From contig NZ_LKBT01000016.1 in the NCBI RefSeq assembly GCF_002699985.1, positions 32,253 through 96,252 of the forward strand: 64,000 nucleotides of DNA, given 5' to 3'. Below are positions 34,215 to 44,135 of this stretch, one piece after another (within the stretch, counting starts at the first letter, position 1; every line of letters starts with the position of its first letter). Both the position numbers and the translations under genes were made by a program. The notes beneath the pieces are model-generated. The model searched no databases. It had not been told where the DNA came from and saw only the letters and a list, made by a program, of their open reading frames with translations. The DNA is from Pseudomonas sp. ICMP 561 (lineage in GTDB: Bacteria > Pseudomonadota > Gammaproteobacteria > Pseudomonadales > Pseudomonadaceae).

Positions 34215-37200
34215 ATGACGATCAAATTTGACGTGGCGCATCAGTTCGCTTCACGCCCCACCTTGCGCAATCTGGCGGCAAATAGTCTGCGTAATGCGCT
34301 AATCGCTCGCTATCCGGACCTTGCCATCGACCCTGAGGAAGTTTCGGTAGTGCCTCTGCACGCCGGTGCCCAGGCTTTACCCTCTTACACAATGAGAAGA
34401 TCTCTGGTGGACAGCCTCCTTGAGCATCTTGTCCAGCAGTCAACACCACAATGGATAAACACGGGCTTTGCCCTTACCGCTAGTCGCAGCGGGGCACCGG
34501 CGCGTCCGTTTGCCGTGGATATGAGGGAAATCAGCACACTTGTCGACCAGTCTGCACTGGCTCTGGTTGCGGCCTTCAAGCAGGCTATTGCTGACTTCTG
34601 GAGCCAGCCATGCATCATTGATGGCACCCGCATGACTCGCTGGATCTGGCTTTCGAGGCGGATCAGGCAGGATGTTCAGGACAGGCTGGGTGCGCCGGAG
34701 ATAACGGTCTCCGATCATCAGCAGCACGCCATGCTTGGCGCGATGAGCCTTCGTCTCGATAACTACGAACAAGCGCAGACTGAGGCCGGTGTTGCGTACG
34801 TGACGATTGATGAGGGCTTTACTTCACGAACCAGAGCTCTACCCGCGCTTGTCGCGCTTGAGCAGGCTGCTGGTGAGTCTCAGGTGTTGGTTTACCGACC
34901 TTACGGGTGGTGTGAGCTCCACTCGCTGGGCGCATGGGTCACGCGCCTGCGCCTGGACTTCATTGAGGACCCTCAGCATCAATCCCTCGCTTGGGGGTTC
35001 TATGAGCCTGGCGTTGACGTATTCGATGACCTCACCCGTGGCGTCCTGGAAAATCAAATCAGGTCCGTGGGACGCTTGCAGGATTGTCTTGGGTTCAGTG
35101 TCCAGGCGCTTGAGCGATATCTTGAGGCGTCGACGGATGTAGCGGCCTTGTTCGTCAAGCCGCCTTATGCCGGATCGCTTCCTGACTGGCTGAGTAACGC
35201 CAGTGATTCCGATCGCGTTGCCTACAGCCGCTCGATGATGGCGCTGGCCGTGTTGCAGGCCAGTACCCTAGGCAAAACGTTTAACGAGGGGTTGCCGCCC
35301 ATCGCGGATTTCGCATCACTGGCCATGAGCAGACAGATGCTGGCGGATCATCCGCAGGCCTCACCTTTACCGTTGAGCGAAATAGAACTGGTCATCGACA
35401 AGGTGACGGCAGTGGCACCAGCGGTTGGTGGTCAGGTGTTTGTGCAGGGCAGCGTGGAAAAGGTCCGCATGACGTTGACCGATTTTGCGTTGGAGAATCT
35501 CGTTGGATTACCGGTAGGGACCGTCACATTAAGCAGAGTCACTGGCCAGCCTTTGCCGGACTGGCTGACCGTAGATTATGTCAAGCGCCTGATTCAGGTG
35601 GTCGACGTCGGCCAGGCCTATCCGCAACTGCTGCGCAATCTGTTGATTACCGATGCTGTGGAAGCGGACCGACGTCGATTACTGTTCTGCAATCAACTGC
35701 GCATCCAGCTTCCGCTGAAGGCTCTGGAGCAGAAGCTCAGAGGCGAAGGGGGGATAAGTGCCGCGGGTTGCCGGTTGGTTTCTTCATTGATGGGCGATCT
35801 GTCTACCGTGCGCCAAGTGGATGGTCAGGCTGTGGTTCTGCGCCCGTTGGGCTTCAAGGCCAGGTCAACGGGGCAGGTGGACCTGGTCGGCAACATGTTT
35901 GTCATTGGGCCGCGGGATATCGCTTCGGGCCCACACTTGCTTTATCAGCCCTTTCTGCGTACTCCGCTGACTGAGTTCGATAGCTGGGAGGCTCTGCGCA
36001 ACGCTATTGCTCAGGCGGGTGCCTTGCAGCAGCAGGTCCTTACCTGGTTCAGTGATGCGGCACGTCCTGTTTATGCCAACGGAGGGTTTGATGAACCGCA
36101 CATCATTCGCTTCGGACTTGGCTCCGAATTCGAGCCTCTTGAGCGCCCGCAGCCGGCTGTTCTCAGTGATGATGTCATGGCCGGTGATCCGCTTTCTGCG
36201 TTGTTCAAGTCGACTGCACTGGCGCTGGTCGAGTTGGCTGATCGCGAGTCGGTTTCCAATGTAGAGAGCCGTTGGGCGAACCTGAAGGAAGGAGGCTGGC
36301 TGTTGCTTGACACGTTGCTGCCCCTGATTAGTGGCCCATTAGGCCAGTCCGCATGGCTTTTGCAATTACTCAATAGCACCGATCAGATGCTCACCCTGCC
36401 AGTCGATGCCGATCAAAATGCTTGCTCGGCGGCGCTTGCGGATTTGCTGCTAAACGTTGCGCTAATTGTGCTGCATCGGGGCGTCATATCAGGTGGTCTG
36501 CTGCCGAGCCCGGTGACCCAAAGCGGCGAGCCGCTGATTGAGACGGAACCCACCTCTCACGAAGTGGATTTATCGCCGATGGCCGCACGGAGGCCGGACA
36601 TGGCGTCCGGTCTCGATTTCAGTTGGTCCAACCCGCTTTCTCGCCTTACTGCAGCTCAGCGCTCCAGGCTGTTGGCCTTTAATATCTCACCGGAGCCGTC
36701 CCTTGGCGCAATGGCCAATTCTGGCGTTTACACAGGTTTGTACGAAAGCCATGGAAAGTGGTACGCGCGAGTTGATACCAATCTGTTTCGTGTCATTGCT
36801 GATGAGGACGGTGTGCATATCGTCCGGGACGACGATGCCTCTGTGGCGGGACCATGGCTGGCGCGGGACGGGCTGGAATGGCGACTTGATCTGGGCCTGC
36901 ATTTGCGCGGTGGTGGTCCAAAACAGAATGCTCGAAAACTGGCACAGGCCAATGCCGCCAACGCCCTGCGTATCAACAATGGCCTGGCGGAGCTCGTGAA
37001 GCGTCGTGATGCATTGCTGAAAAACATGCTGGCTTACGATCAACAGCTAAAAACTGCGCAGGGCCATGTGCGCCAGCTCTTTATGGAGCGCTATGAAAGC
37101 GATCTGACCGAGCTGGTCAGCGTGATGCAAGAGCATGTCAAACTTGAGCAGGAACAACGGCCGGGGGATCGTCCTGCTGAAAAGGATATTGCCATCGAGC

Positions 37201-38744
37201 TGCAAATTCTGGCCCGGCATATTTGTTACTTCGAAGGCCTGCTTTTTCAAGAGCAGGCAGCCATGGCGAATCATGAGATGGTAAGAATGCGAGCCCTGGC
37301 TTCTGCCGACGCAGTGACGCCCGAGAATGCTGAAGCTTACTTTGATCTGTTTCGCAAGTTGACGATCGCCCAGACAAAAGGCCTGCATTGGTCACAGATG
37401 CGGGAGACCTTTTGGGTTCAACTGCGTGACCTGCCAAAGGTGGGACAGGAATATTGGCGCAGTGAAGTTACGGAGGCATACAGCAACAATCAGCCTTCGA
37501 ATCTGGAGTGGAAAGCCGTTCATATGTTTTCGACTCTCGAGTTGGTGTTCAGTCGTCCCGAAGTGATGCTCGAGGAGGACTTGAAGCAATTGAGGGGGCT
37601 GCGCAACGATCAAAATCTGCACGCGGCAGTGGCGTCACACCTTGAGTTGGAGAAGCCGAACGACCATTCACTGGCTGAGAGCATCAGCGTGCTGGAAAGC
37701 GCGCTGAAGGAGTACGGCAGGGTCAGTGATATCAGCACCTATATTCAGGCTTTGGAGTTTTCAGGCAGCAAAGGTCAATACCTTGAGCAGTTCATTGCAC
37801 AACTTGGCGCCTTTAATGATGCCGCACTGCAGCGTCTGACCCTGCTGATCAAGGAAAAAACCGAAGCCTCGGACACCTTTGTCGCGCATATGCCCAAAGT
37901 TGCAAAGCCCGACAAGCGTGTGATCAAAACCCGTGGACACCGAACGTTCATTGGCAGCGTCCGTCAGAGTGATGCCGATGGCGAAGTGGTGGATGTCTCC
38001 GATGCGATGACCAGTAAAGTGATCAACTCATGGCATCAGCATGCTGACGGTGAGTGGGTTGAGGTCGTGACGCCCCGGCCTGCCGCGAAGCCCGTCACTT
38101 CTCGCGCTTTGCCAGCAGAGTTGCAGCGGCAGGCTCGTGAATATCTGGCAAGGGTAGAGGCCAGCATCAACAGTGCCTGGAGACAATCAAAACGGGCGAG
38201 TGAGCCGGAGGACATGGAAGATATTCTCGTTCAAAGGGCTGAAAAGCTGACCGTGCTGATCGACCAGATGAAGCCCTTCAGTGAAGAGGCATCTGCATCA
38301 GGCTTCGCAAAGGATATGCAGGATCTGGCAGTGGCGGCCGCCCGCTTGAAAGATCAGGGGCGCTTGATTCGTATTGCAATGATCAAGGCACAGCCACCCA
38401 CAGCTGCGCGTATCAGTTATCTGCATCAGCAGCGGGAGATCGATATTTCCAGTTTTGGCGGTCGAAAAAATATGTCTGGAGCCCGGCGGGATGATTTCCT
38501 TCAGGAGTTTGCCATTCGCGATAAAGACCATCAGATACTCTGGTGGGCGCATTTTCACTACGCCACCGAAAATGCCAGCCCTGACGCATTCACCGCGGCG
38601 CATCTGAAATTACCGGCGCAGCGGCTTCTGGGCTACAAGGCACTGGTCAAAGCGGCCAAAGCCAATCAGGAGGTGGTCAGCATTTACCGCAGTTCGATTG
38701 GCAGGGAGATCGCTCAGCGCCTGTTTCTGGTGCTGACCCCTTGA
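34215..38744 (+). CDS. Giant dermonecrotic-toxin-like protein (DUF6543 type)
   Basis: A 1509-residue protein without signal peptide or obvious membrane helices. The N-terminal ~640 residues follow the DUF6543 (dermonecrotic toxin-like) pattern of large Pseudomonas proteins: LPDWLSNASDSDRVAYSRSM near 321, PDWLTVDYVKRLIQVVDVGQ near 449, DLVGNMFVIGPRDIASGPHL near 555 and NGGFDEPHII near 622. Around 836-900 comes GLYESHGKWYARVDTNLFRV with GPWLARDGLEWRLDL and LRGGG. Residues ~900-1400 are largely helical and charged. The C-terminal end has LWWAHFHYATENA (~1441). The mode of export and the target are unknown; no secretion or immunity gene adjoins it. Codon use looks less G+C-biased than the flanks, and relatives lack it at this locus as far as gene order suggests. 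Family assignment is by pattern memory, without a search. Confidence 0.72.
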   Translation: MTIKFDVAHQFASRPTLRNLAANSLRNALIARYPDLAIDPEEVSVVPLHAGAQALPSYTMRRSLVDSLLEHLVQQSTPQWINTGFALTASRSGAPARPFAVDMREISTLVDQSALALVAAFKQAIADFWSQPCIIDGTRMTRWIWLSRRIRQDVQDRLGAPEITVSDHQQHAMLGAMSLRLDNYEQAQTEAGVAYVTIDEGFTSRTRALPALVALEQAAGESQVLVYRPYGWCELHSLGAWVTRLRLDFIEDPQHQSLAWGFYEPGVDVFDDLTRGVLENQIRSVGRLQDCLGFSVQALERYLEASTDVAALFVKPPYAGSLPDWLSNASDSDRVAYSRSMMALAVLQASTLGKTFNEGLPPIADFASLAMSRQMLADHPQASPLPLSEIELVIDKVTAVAPAVGGQVFVQGSVEKVRMTLTDFALENLVGLPVGTVTLSRVTGQPLPDWLTVDYVKRLIQVVDVGQAYPQLLRNLLITDAVEADRRRLLFCNQLRIQLPLKALEQKLRGEGGISAAGCRLVSSLMGDLSTVRQVDGQAVVLRPLGFKARSTGQVDLVGNMFVIGPRDIASGPHLLYQPFLRTPLTEFDSWEALRNAIAQAGALQQQVLTWFSDAARPVYANGGFDEPHIIRFGLGSEFEPLERPQPAVLSDDVMAGDPLSALFKSTALALVELADRESVSNVESRWANLKEGGWLLLDTLLPLISGPLGQSAWLLQLLNSTDQMLTLPVDADQNACSAALADLLLNVALIVLHRGVISGGLLPSPVTQSGEPLIETEPTSHEVDLSPMAARRPDMASGLDFSWSNPLSRLTAAQRSRLLAFNISPEPSLGAMANSGVYTGLYESHGKWYARVDTNLFRVIADEDGVHIVRDDDASVAGPWLARDGLEWRLDLGLHLRGGGPKQNARKLAQANAANALRINNGLAELVKRRDALLKNMLAYDQQLKTAQGHVRQLFMERYESDLTELVSVMQEHVKLEQEQRPGDRPAEKDIAIELQILARHICYFEGLLFQEQAAMANHEMVRMRALASADAVTPENAEAYFDLFRKLTIAQTKGLHWSQMRETFWVQLRDLPKVGQEYWRSEVTEAYSNNQPSNLEWKAVHMFSTLELVFSRPEVMLEEDLKQLRGLRNDQNLHAAVASHLELEKPNDHSLAESISVLESALKEYGRVSDISTYIQALEFSGSKGQYLEQFIAQLGAFNDAALQRLTLLIKEKTEASDTFVAHMPKVAKPDKRVIKTRGHRTFIGSVRQSDADGEVVDVSDAMTSKVINSWHQHADGEWVEVVTPRPAAKPVTSRALPAELQRQAREYLARVEASINSAWRQSKRASEPEDMEDILVQRAEKLTVLIDQMKPFSEEASASGFAKDMQDLAVAAARLKDQGRLIRIAMIKAQPPTAARISYLHQQREIDISSFGGRKNMSGARRDDFLQEFAIRDKDHQILWWAHFHYATENASPDAFTAAHLKLPAQRLLGYKALVKAAKANQEVVSIYRSSIGREIAQRLFLVLTP

Positions 38745-39057
38745 ATGGAGTCGATCGCAGCGTGGCTTGAAAGCTGCGTTGGCTTTTTTTGTGATTTGCG
38801 ACGGCAAGCGCTTTATCATTTGCAGCCTTGGGGTGTTCGAATGTTTGCCGTCTGCACAACGTGGAGCGTCGCGGGAAAAGCCAGAGCGTCATTTTGTCGC
38901 AGACAAAAGTGGCTTGCGGCGCTACCAACGGTTAATGTTCCACGCTTCGGTGGCAGTTTAAACTTCGCGCCAGATTCTGATCCTTCATGTCGCTGGCCGC
39001 GACGTGATTTAGCCAGAGATGCCAGAGTGGCACCTCGGCCTGTTCTAAGGAGTACGC
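38745..39057. other. Intergenic region upstream of sthA, with a possible terminator
   Basis: 313 bases. A CGCAGC (38756-38761)/GCTGCG (38773-38778) hairpin followed by seven T (38784-38790) may end the toxin-like transcript. The rest should hold the sthA promoter; no gene is supported. Confidence 0.5.
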
Positions 39058-40452
39058 ATGGCTGTCTACAACTACGACGTAGTAGTACTGGGTTCCGGCC
39101 CTGCCGGAGAAGGCGCGGCAATGAACGCCGCCAAGGCAGGGCGCAAAGTAGCGATGGTCGACAGCCGTCGGCAGGTCGGCGGTAACTGCACACACTTGGG
39201 TACCATCCCGTCCAAGGCATTGCGTCACTCGGTCAAGCAAATCATTCACTTCAACACTAACCCTATGTTCCGGGCCATTGGCGAGCCACGCTGGTTTTCG
39301 TTCCCGGACGTGTTGAAAAACGCCGAAATGGTTATTTCCAAGCAGGTTTCTTCGCGCACTGGCTATTACGCCCGTAATCGCGTCGATGTGTTCTTTGGCA
39401 CTGGCAGTTTTGCTGACGAGAACAGCATCGATGTGGTGTGCGGCAACGGCGTCGTGGAGAAACTGGTCGCCAACCAGATCATTATTGCCACTGGATCGCG
39501 CCCATATCGCCCTGCGGATATCGACTTTTCCCACAAGCGTATCTACGACAGCGACACCATCCTCAGCCTCGGTCACACCCCGCGTAAGCTGATCATTTAT
39601 GGCGCTGGCGTTATCGGGTGCGAGTACGCTTCGATCTTCAGTGGTCTGGGCGTCATGGTCGAGCTGGTGGATAACCGCGATCAGCTACTGAGCTTTCTGG
39701 ATTCGGAAATTTCTCAGGCGTTGAGTTATCACTTCAGCAACAACAACGTGATGGTTCGCCATAACGAAGAGTACGAAAAGGTCGAAGGTCTGGATAACGG
39801 TGTGATCCTGCACCTCAAGTCCGGCAAGAAGATCAAGGCAGACGCCTTGCTGTGGTGTAACGGTCGTACCGGCAACACTGACAAGCTGGGGCTGGAGAAT
39901 GTTGGTATCAAGGCTAACGGCCGCGGCCAGATTGAAGTCGACGAAAGCTACCGTACCAACGTGCCGAATATTTACGGCGCGGGCGATGTGATTGGCTGGC
40001 CGAGCCTGGCCAGTGCTGCTTACGATCAGGGGCGTTCAGCTGCAGGCGTTGTAGTCGACAACGGCAGTTGGCGCTATGTCAACGACGTGCCGACCGGCAT
40101 CTACACGATTCCGGAAATCAGCTCGATCGGCAAAAACGAACACGAACTCACGCAGGCGAAGGTGCCTTACGAAGTGGGCAAGGCATTCTTCAAGGGCATG
40201 GCGCGGGCGCAGATTTCCGGCGAACGTGTGGGCATGCTGAAGATCCTCTTCCATCGCGAAACTCTGGAAGTGCTGGGTGTGCATTGCTTCGGCGACCAGG
40301 CATCAGAGATTGTGCACATCGGACAGGCGATCATGAACCAGCCGGGTGAAGCCAATACCCTGAAGTATTTCGTCAACACCACGTTCAACTACCCGACCAT
40401 GGCTGAAGCTTATCGGGTAGCTGCTTACGATGGCCTGAACCGGCTTTTTTAA
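39058..40452 (+). CDS. sthA: Soluble pyridine nucleotide transhydrogenase
   Basis: A 464-residue FAD enzyme that exchanges electrons between NADPH and NAD+, balancing the two pools. The FAD site is [20 protein letters not shown]. Where related disulfide reductases have CxxxxC, this protein has [17 protein letters not shown] with only one Cys, the known mark of SthA. The NAD(P) site is [20 protein letters not shown] and the second FAD segment is [19 protein letters not shown]. Length equals family. A CTAAGGAG ribosome site precedes the ATG. Confidence 0.95.
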   Translation: MAVYNYDVVVLGSGPAGEGAAMNAAKAGRKVAMVDSRRQVGGNCTHLGTIPSKALRHSVKQIIHFNTNPMFRAIGEPRWFSFPDVLKNAEMVISKQVSSRTGYYARNRVDVFFGTGSFADENSIDVVCGNGVVEKLVANQIIIATGSRPYRPADIDFSHKRIYDSDTILSLGHTPRKLIIYGAGVIGCEYASIFSGLGVMVELVDNRDQLLSFLDSEISQALSYHFSNNNVMVRHNEEYEKVEGLDNGVILHLKSGKKIKADALLWCNGRTGNTDKLGLENVGIKANGRGQIEVDESYRTNVPNIYGAGDVIGWPSLASAAYDQGRSAAGVVVDNGSWRYVNDVPTGIYTIPEISSIGKNEHELTQAKVPYEVGKAFFKGMARAQISGERVGMLKILFHRETLEVLGVHCFGDQASEIVHIGQAIMNQPGEANTLKYFVNTTFNYPTMAEAYRVAAYDGLNRLF

Positions 40453-40456
40453 GCGA

Positions 40457-40487
40457 CTCCGGCCGGTGGCCTGAGCCGGCCGGGGAG
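40457..40487. terminator. Hairpin between convergent sthA and glycerophosphodiesterase genes
   Basis: CTCCGGCCGG (40457-40466) pairs with CCGGCCGG-GG-AG (40476-40487). It lacks a clean T-run but sits exactly between two convergent stops. Confidence 0.5.
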
Positions 40488-40494
40488 ACCGATT

Positions 40495-41217
40495 TCAGCG
40501 ATTCTCGAGGGTGGCGCTGGCCAAACCGGGAAAGTCTGTAATCAGGCTGTCCACGCCGAAGTCGGCGAGCCTGCGCATCAACGCAGGTTCGTTGACCGTC
40601 CACACCGACACATGCAAACCCTGACGCTGAGCTTTTTGCTGGCGCTCAGGGGTGCAGAGTGTCCAGTTCAATGCCAGGTACTCACAGCCATAGCTTTGCG
40701 CGACTTTCAGCGGGTCGAGCCATGCGTATTCGGCGACAAGACCGCGCGATATGTCCGGTGTCAGTTCCAGTGCCGCTTTAAGCACTTCTCGAGAGCTTGA
40801 GGTGATAGTGATCTTGTCCAGCAGGCCGTGACGCTGAGCCATTTCGCGGATGGCCAGTACGGTTGATGCGGCCCGGGTGCGGGAGGCGCTTTTGACTTCC
40901 AGCTGCCAGTGCTCGAAATCGCACTTTTCGAACAGCTCTTCAAGACGAGGGATCGGGCAGGGATTTATCCAGCCGGGGCCGCCTTTGCGTGCGTCATACG
41001 TCACCAGGTCGGCGGCGCTGTGTTCGATGACTTTGCCGCGCCTGTCGGTGGTGCGTTTCAGGGTTGGATCGTGAATCACCATCAATTCCCCGTCACTGGA
41101 CAGGTGCAGGTCCAGTTCGCAGCGTCGAACGCCGTGCTTGAGGCATTCCTGAAAGCTGGTCAGGGTGTTTTCCGGTGCTTCGCCTTTGGCGCCGCGATGG
41201 CCATAAATAAGGGTCAC
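40495..41217 (-). CDS. ugpQ: Cytoplasmic glycerophosphodiester phosphodiesterase
   Basis: A 240-residue GDPD without signal peptide, so cytoplasmic. It starts MTLIYGHRGAKGEAPENTL with the first catalytic His, then CELDLHLSSDGELMVIHDPTLKRTT in two adjoining parts with metal ligands and the second His. HVSVWTVNEPALMRRLADFG and SLITDFPG close the barrel. Length and absence of export match UgpQ rather than GlpQ. It would use glycerophosphodiesters after import. It complements the periplasmic enzyme at 4.6 kb. It is convergent with sthA. Confidence 0.9.
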   Translation of the reverse strand: MTLIYGHRGAKGEAPENTLTSFQECLKHGVRRCELDLHLSSDGELMVIHDPTLKRTTDRRGKVIEHSAADLVTYDARKGGPGWINPCPIPRLEELFEKCDFEHWQLEVKSASRTRAASTVLAIREMAQRHGLLDKITITSSSREVLKAALELTPDISRGLVAEYAWLDPLKVAQSYGCEYLALNWTLCTPERQQKAQRQGLHVSVWTVNEPALMRRLADFGVDSLITDFPGLASATLENR

Positions 41218-41311
41218 GTTTACTCCTGGTGGCCTTCAAGGCGTTGGTCTTGGTTTGATAGTCAGTTATGTACTGTTATCGAAATGCATCCTCTGGATGA
41301 AATACATTCCC

Positions 41312-41383
41312 TGTAGGAGCTGCCGAAGGCTGCGAAGCATTTAGTCTGACGCACCGCCATCGCAGCCTTCGGCAGCTCCTACA
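41312..41383. repeat. REP doublet, GTAGGAGCTGCCGAAGGC class
   Basis: TGTAGGAGCTGCCGAAGGCT from 41312 and its inverted copy ending at 41383, nearly identical to the doublet at 10397, including the CACCGCCATCGCAGCC joint. Confidence 0.85.
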
Positions 41384-41412
41384 GGTGCAGCGTCTGCTTG
41401 GCCTGCTTTCGT

Positions 41413-41994
41413 TTACTCAGGCTTTTCCTGCTCCAGCGCCTGACGCCGCAGCGCAGCTTGTCGTTGCAAAATGTATCTGGCCAACAGCTGTCGTTGAGAG
41501 TCCGGCAGGTCGATGAACTCGGTGCCGATCTCGAATTGGCCATCCAGCAGAATGTCGCAATGGGTGACTTTGGCGTGCAGCATCAATGCTGACGCTTGCG
41601 GCATCAAGACCATTTTTATCGATAGCTGAGCATCGACGGCATAACTTGTAGCGCTGTGAAACTGCACGCCACCTTCGGAAATAGTCACGGGTTGCGGGGC
41701 GCCCAGCTTGCCCAGAGTGGTTTGCGCCACCACCCGGCCAAGCAGTTCAATGCGCTTGCCAAACGATTGCATCAGGCTGTTCACCACCCGGTCGCGGTCG
41801 TCCAGCTGGCGTAGAAGATGCTGGGATTCGAACTCGGCTATGTGCAACTCGCTGAGCAACTCGAAGAGGGCCGAGGTCTCGCGCATGGCCTGGTGCCCAG
41901 TCTCGTCGGTACTGGACAACAGGTTAATTTCCAGTGCGACGCTGTCCTCGATACGGTAGTATTCGCGGCGTTCTTCTTCATCTAATGTCGACAT
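41413..41994 (-). CDS. PilZ-domain-like protein upstream of lolCDE
   Basis: A 193-residue soluble protein starting MSTLDEEERREYYRIEDSVA; a longer frame from 42084 lacks homology. The N-terminus has REYYR, an RxxxR element, and the C-terminal half has TISEGGVQFHS, which stands where PilZ proteins carry [D/N]xSxxG but lacks the first acidic residue. A helical region of ~70 residues (SALFELLSELHIAEFESQHL...) lies between. PilZ proteins bind cyclic di-GMP; here the altered second motif makes binding doubtful. It is conserved next to lolCDE in Pseudomonas and is divergent from lolC. Confidence 0.8.
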   Translation of the reverse strand: MSTLDEEERREYYRIEDSVALEINLLSSTDETGHQAMRETSALFELLSELHIAEFESQHLLRQLDDRDRVVNSLMQSFGKRIELLGRVVAQTTLGKLGAPQPVTISEGGVQFHSATSYAVDAQLSIKMVLMPQASALMLHAKVTHCDILLDGQFEIGTEFIDLPDSQRQLLARYILQRQAALRRQALEQEKPE

Positions 41995-42118
41995 GGCGAA
42001 CCCATGGTAGCGGCGATGGTCATAGTGGTTGCTCGCAGTGCTCAAGTGATTTCGAGTGTAAAGCTGCCTGCTCAGGCCCGCCACAAGGACGTTCCCATTC
42101 CTCCGAACAAGTCCCTAA

Positions 42119-43369
42119 ATGTTCAGACCTCTTTTTGTATTCATAGGCACGCGTTACACCCGTGCAAAACGCCGTAATCATTTCGTCTCCTTCATTTCCC
42201 TGACTTCCATGATCGGTCTCGCCCTGGGCGTAGTGGTGATGATAGTCGTGTTATCGGTGATGAATGGTTTCGATCATGAAATGCGTACTCGCGTACTCGG
42301 CATGGTCCCGCACGCCACCATTGAAGCCGGTGAGCCGATCGGCAACTGGCAGGGTCTGGCCGACAAGGTCAGGCAAAACCCGCAGGTGCTGGCCGTTGCC
42401 CCGTTCACCCAGATGCAGGGCTTGTTGACCAATAACGGCAACGTGCAAAAGGTCCTGCTTAATGGCATCGACCCGGCGCAAGAGCGGAAAGTTTCGATCA
42501 TCGATAACTTCATGAAGCAGGGGAAGCTGGATGATCTGGCTGGCGGTGGCTTCGGCATCGTGATCGGCGATAAAGCTGCCACCAAGCTCGGGGTTGGGGT
42601 TGGCGACAAGGTGACCTTCGTTGCCCCTGAAGTGACGGTGACGCCCGCCGGAATGTTCCCGCGCATGAAGCGTTTTACCGTGACAGGTATTTTTCATGTT
42701 GGAGCCGGTGAGCTGGATGGCTACCTCGGCCTGACCAATATTGATGACCTGGGCCGCCTGCATCGCTGGAAAGCCAACGAAGTACAAGGGCTGCGCCTGA
42801 AATTCGAAGACCTGTTCGAAGCGCCTCGCACCTCTTATCAAATCGCCCAGACCCTCGGCGAGCACAACTACTATTCCCGTGACTGGACCCGCACCCACGG
42901 CAATCTGTATCAGGCGATCCGTATGGAAAAAGCCATGATCGGGCTGCTGCTGTTGCTGATTGTCGCCGTCGCAGCCTTTAACATCATTTCCACGCTGGTG
43001 ATGGTGGTCAACGACAAGAAGGGCGACATCGCGATCCTGCGCACCCTGGGCTCTACGCCCGGGCAGATCATGGCGATTTTCATGGTCCAGGGCACAGTGA
43101 TCGGTGTGGTCGGCACGTTTATCGGCGCTGTAGTGGGCATTATTGCTGCGCTCAACGTCAGTGCTGCCATTTCCCTGCTGGAAGGCCTGATTGGCCACAA
43201 GTTTCTCAATGCCGATGTGTACTTCATCGACTACTTGCCATCGCAACTGATGGCTGAAGATGTGTTGATGGTCTGCGGCGCGGCATTGGTCCTGAGTTTC
43301 CTCGCCACCCTGTATCCGGCCTGGCGCGCAGCGCGCACCCAACCGGCGGAGGCGTTACGTTATGAGTGA
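42119..43369 (+). CDS. lolC: Lipoprotein-releasing system permease LolC
   Basis: A 416-residue inner-membrane subunit of the LolCDE transporter, which extracts outer-membrane lipoproteins and hands them to LolA. It has one N-terminal helix after the family start [20 protein letters not shown], a periplasmic domain (~residues 50-265), and three C-terminal helices of the FtsX/MacB type ([20 protein letters not shown]). The end, [19 protein letters not shown], is the LolC/E signature. Its stop overlaps the lolD start, indicating translational coupling. The gene order C-D-E is standard. Confidence 0.95.
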   Translation: MFRPLFVFIGTRYTRAKRRNHFVSFISLTSMIGLALGVVVMIVVLSVMNGFDHEMRTRVLGMVPHATIEAGEPIGNWQGLADKVRQNPQVLAVAPFTQMQGLLTNNGNVQKVLLNGIDPAQERKVSIIDNFMKQGKLDDLAGGGFGIVIGDKAATKLGVGVGDKVTFVAPEVTVTPAGMFPRMKRFTVTGIFHVGAGELDGYLGLTNIDDLGRLHRWKANEVQGLRLKFEDLFEAPRTSYQIAQTLGEHNYYSRDWTRTHGNLYQAIRMEKAMIGLLLLLIVAVAAFNIISTLVMVVNDKKGDIAILRTLGSTPGQIMAIFMVQGTVIGVVGTFIGAVVGIIAALNVSAAISLLEGLIGHKFLNADVYFIDYLPSQLMAEDVLMVCGAALVLSFLATLYPAWRAARTQPAEALRYE

Positions 43370-44060
43370 GTCGGGCATGAGTGATAAAGCAGTATTGAGT
43401 TGCCGCAACCTGGGCAAATCCTATGAGGAAGGCCCTGAGTCGGTAGTGGTCCTGTCCGGGTTGCAACTGGAGTTGTTCCCGGGCGAGCGCGTGGCGATTG
43501 TCGGCAGTTCAGGCTCTGGCAAAAGTACCTTGCTCAATTTGTTGGGCGGCCTGGATACACCTTCCGAAGGCAGTGTCTGGCTGGCTGGCGAAGAGCTTTC
43601 CGCATTGGGCGAAAAGGCCCGTGGCCTGCTGCGTAATCGCGCGCTGGGCTTCGTTTATCAGTTCCACCACTTGTTGCCGGAATTCACTGCGCTGGAAAAC
43701 GTCTGCATGCCGCTGCTGATCGGCAAGACGGCGATCCCGGAAGCGCGTCAGCGTGCGACCGCGCTGCTGGAGCGGGTAGGGCTGGGACACCGTCTGGCGC
43801 ACAAACCTTCCGAGTTGTCCGGTGGTGAACGTCAGCGTGTGGCAATCGCAAGGGCGCTGGTCAATCAGCCAGGGCTGGTGATGCTTGATGAGCCTACGGG
43901 TAACCTCGATCACCACACCGCGCAAGGTATTCAGGACCTGATGCTGGAGCTGAGCACTTCGTCGCGCACGGCGTTTCTGGTGGTGACTCACGACATGAAT
44001 CTGGCCAGACAGATGGATCGTGTATGGCGCCTGGAAGGCGGTCGTCTGGTAGAAGCCTGA
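43362..44060 (+). CDS. lolD: Lipoprotein-releasing system ATPase LolD
   Basis: A 232-residue ABC ATPase that powers LolCE. Walker A is GSSGSGKST, the signature is [15 protein letters not shown] and Walker B is [12 protein letters not shown]. The LolD-type [16 protein letters not shown] segment spans the Q-loop. Start is taken at 43362, overlapping lolC by eight bases; an in-frame ATG at 43377 (MSDKAVLSC) is also possible. It is the second gene of lolCDE. Confidence 0.95.
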   Translation: MSESGMSDKAVLSCRNLGKSYEEGPESVVVLSGLQLELFPGERVAIVGSSGSGKSTLLNLLGGLDTPSEGSVWLAGEELSALGEKARGLLRNRALGFVYQFHHLLPEFTALENVCMPLLIGKTAIPEARQRATALLERVGLGHRLAHKPSELSGGERQRVAIARALVNQPGLVMLDEPTGNLDHHTAQGIQDLMLELSTSSRTAFLVVTHDMNLARQMDRVWRLEGGRLVEA

Positions 44061-44069
44061 CCCCTCCGC

Positions 44070-44106
44070 CCCGGCGCAATTGATCGCGCCGGGATTTGGA
44101 TTTTTT
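44070..44106 (+). terminator. Terminator-like hairpin between lolD and lolE
   Basis: CCCGGCGC (44070-44077) pairs with GCGCCGGG (44086-44093), followed by ATTTGGATTTTTT. It stands inside the operon and could reduce or tune lolE transcription. Confidence 0.6.
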
Positions 44107-44135
44107 GCGACAATTTTTCCCACGGTGCACTGCGA

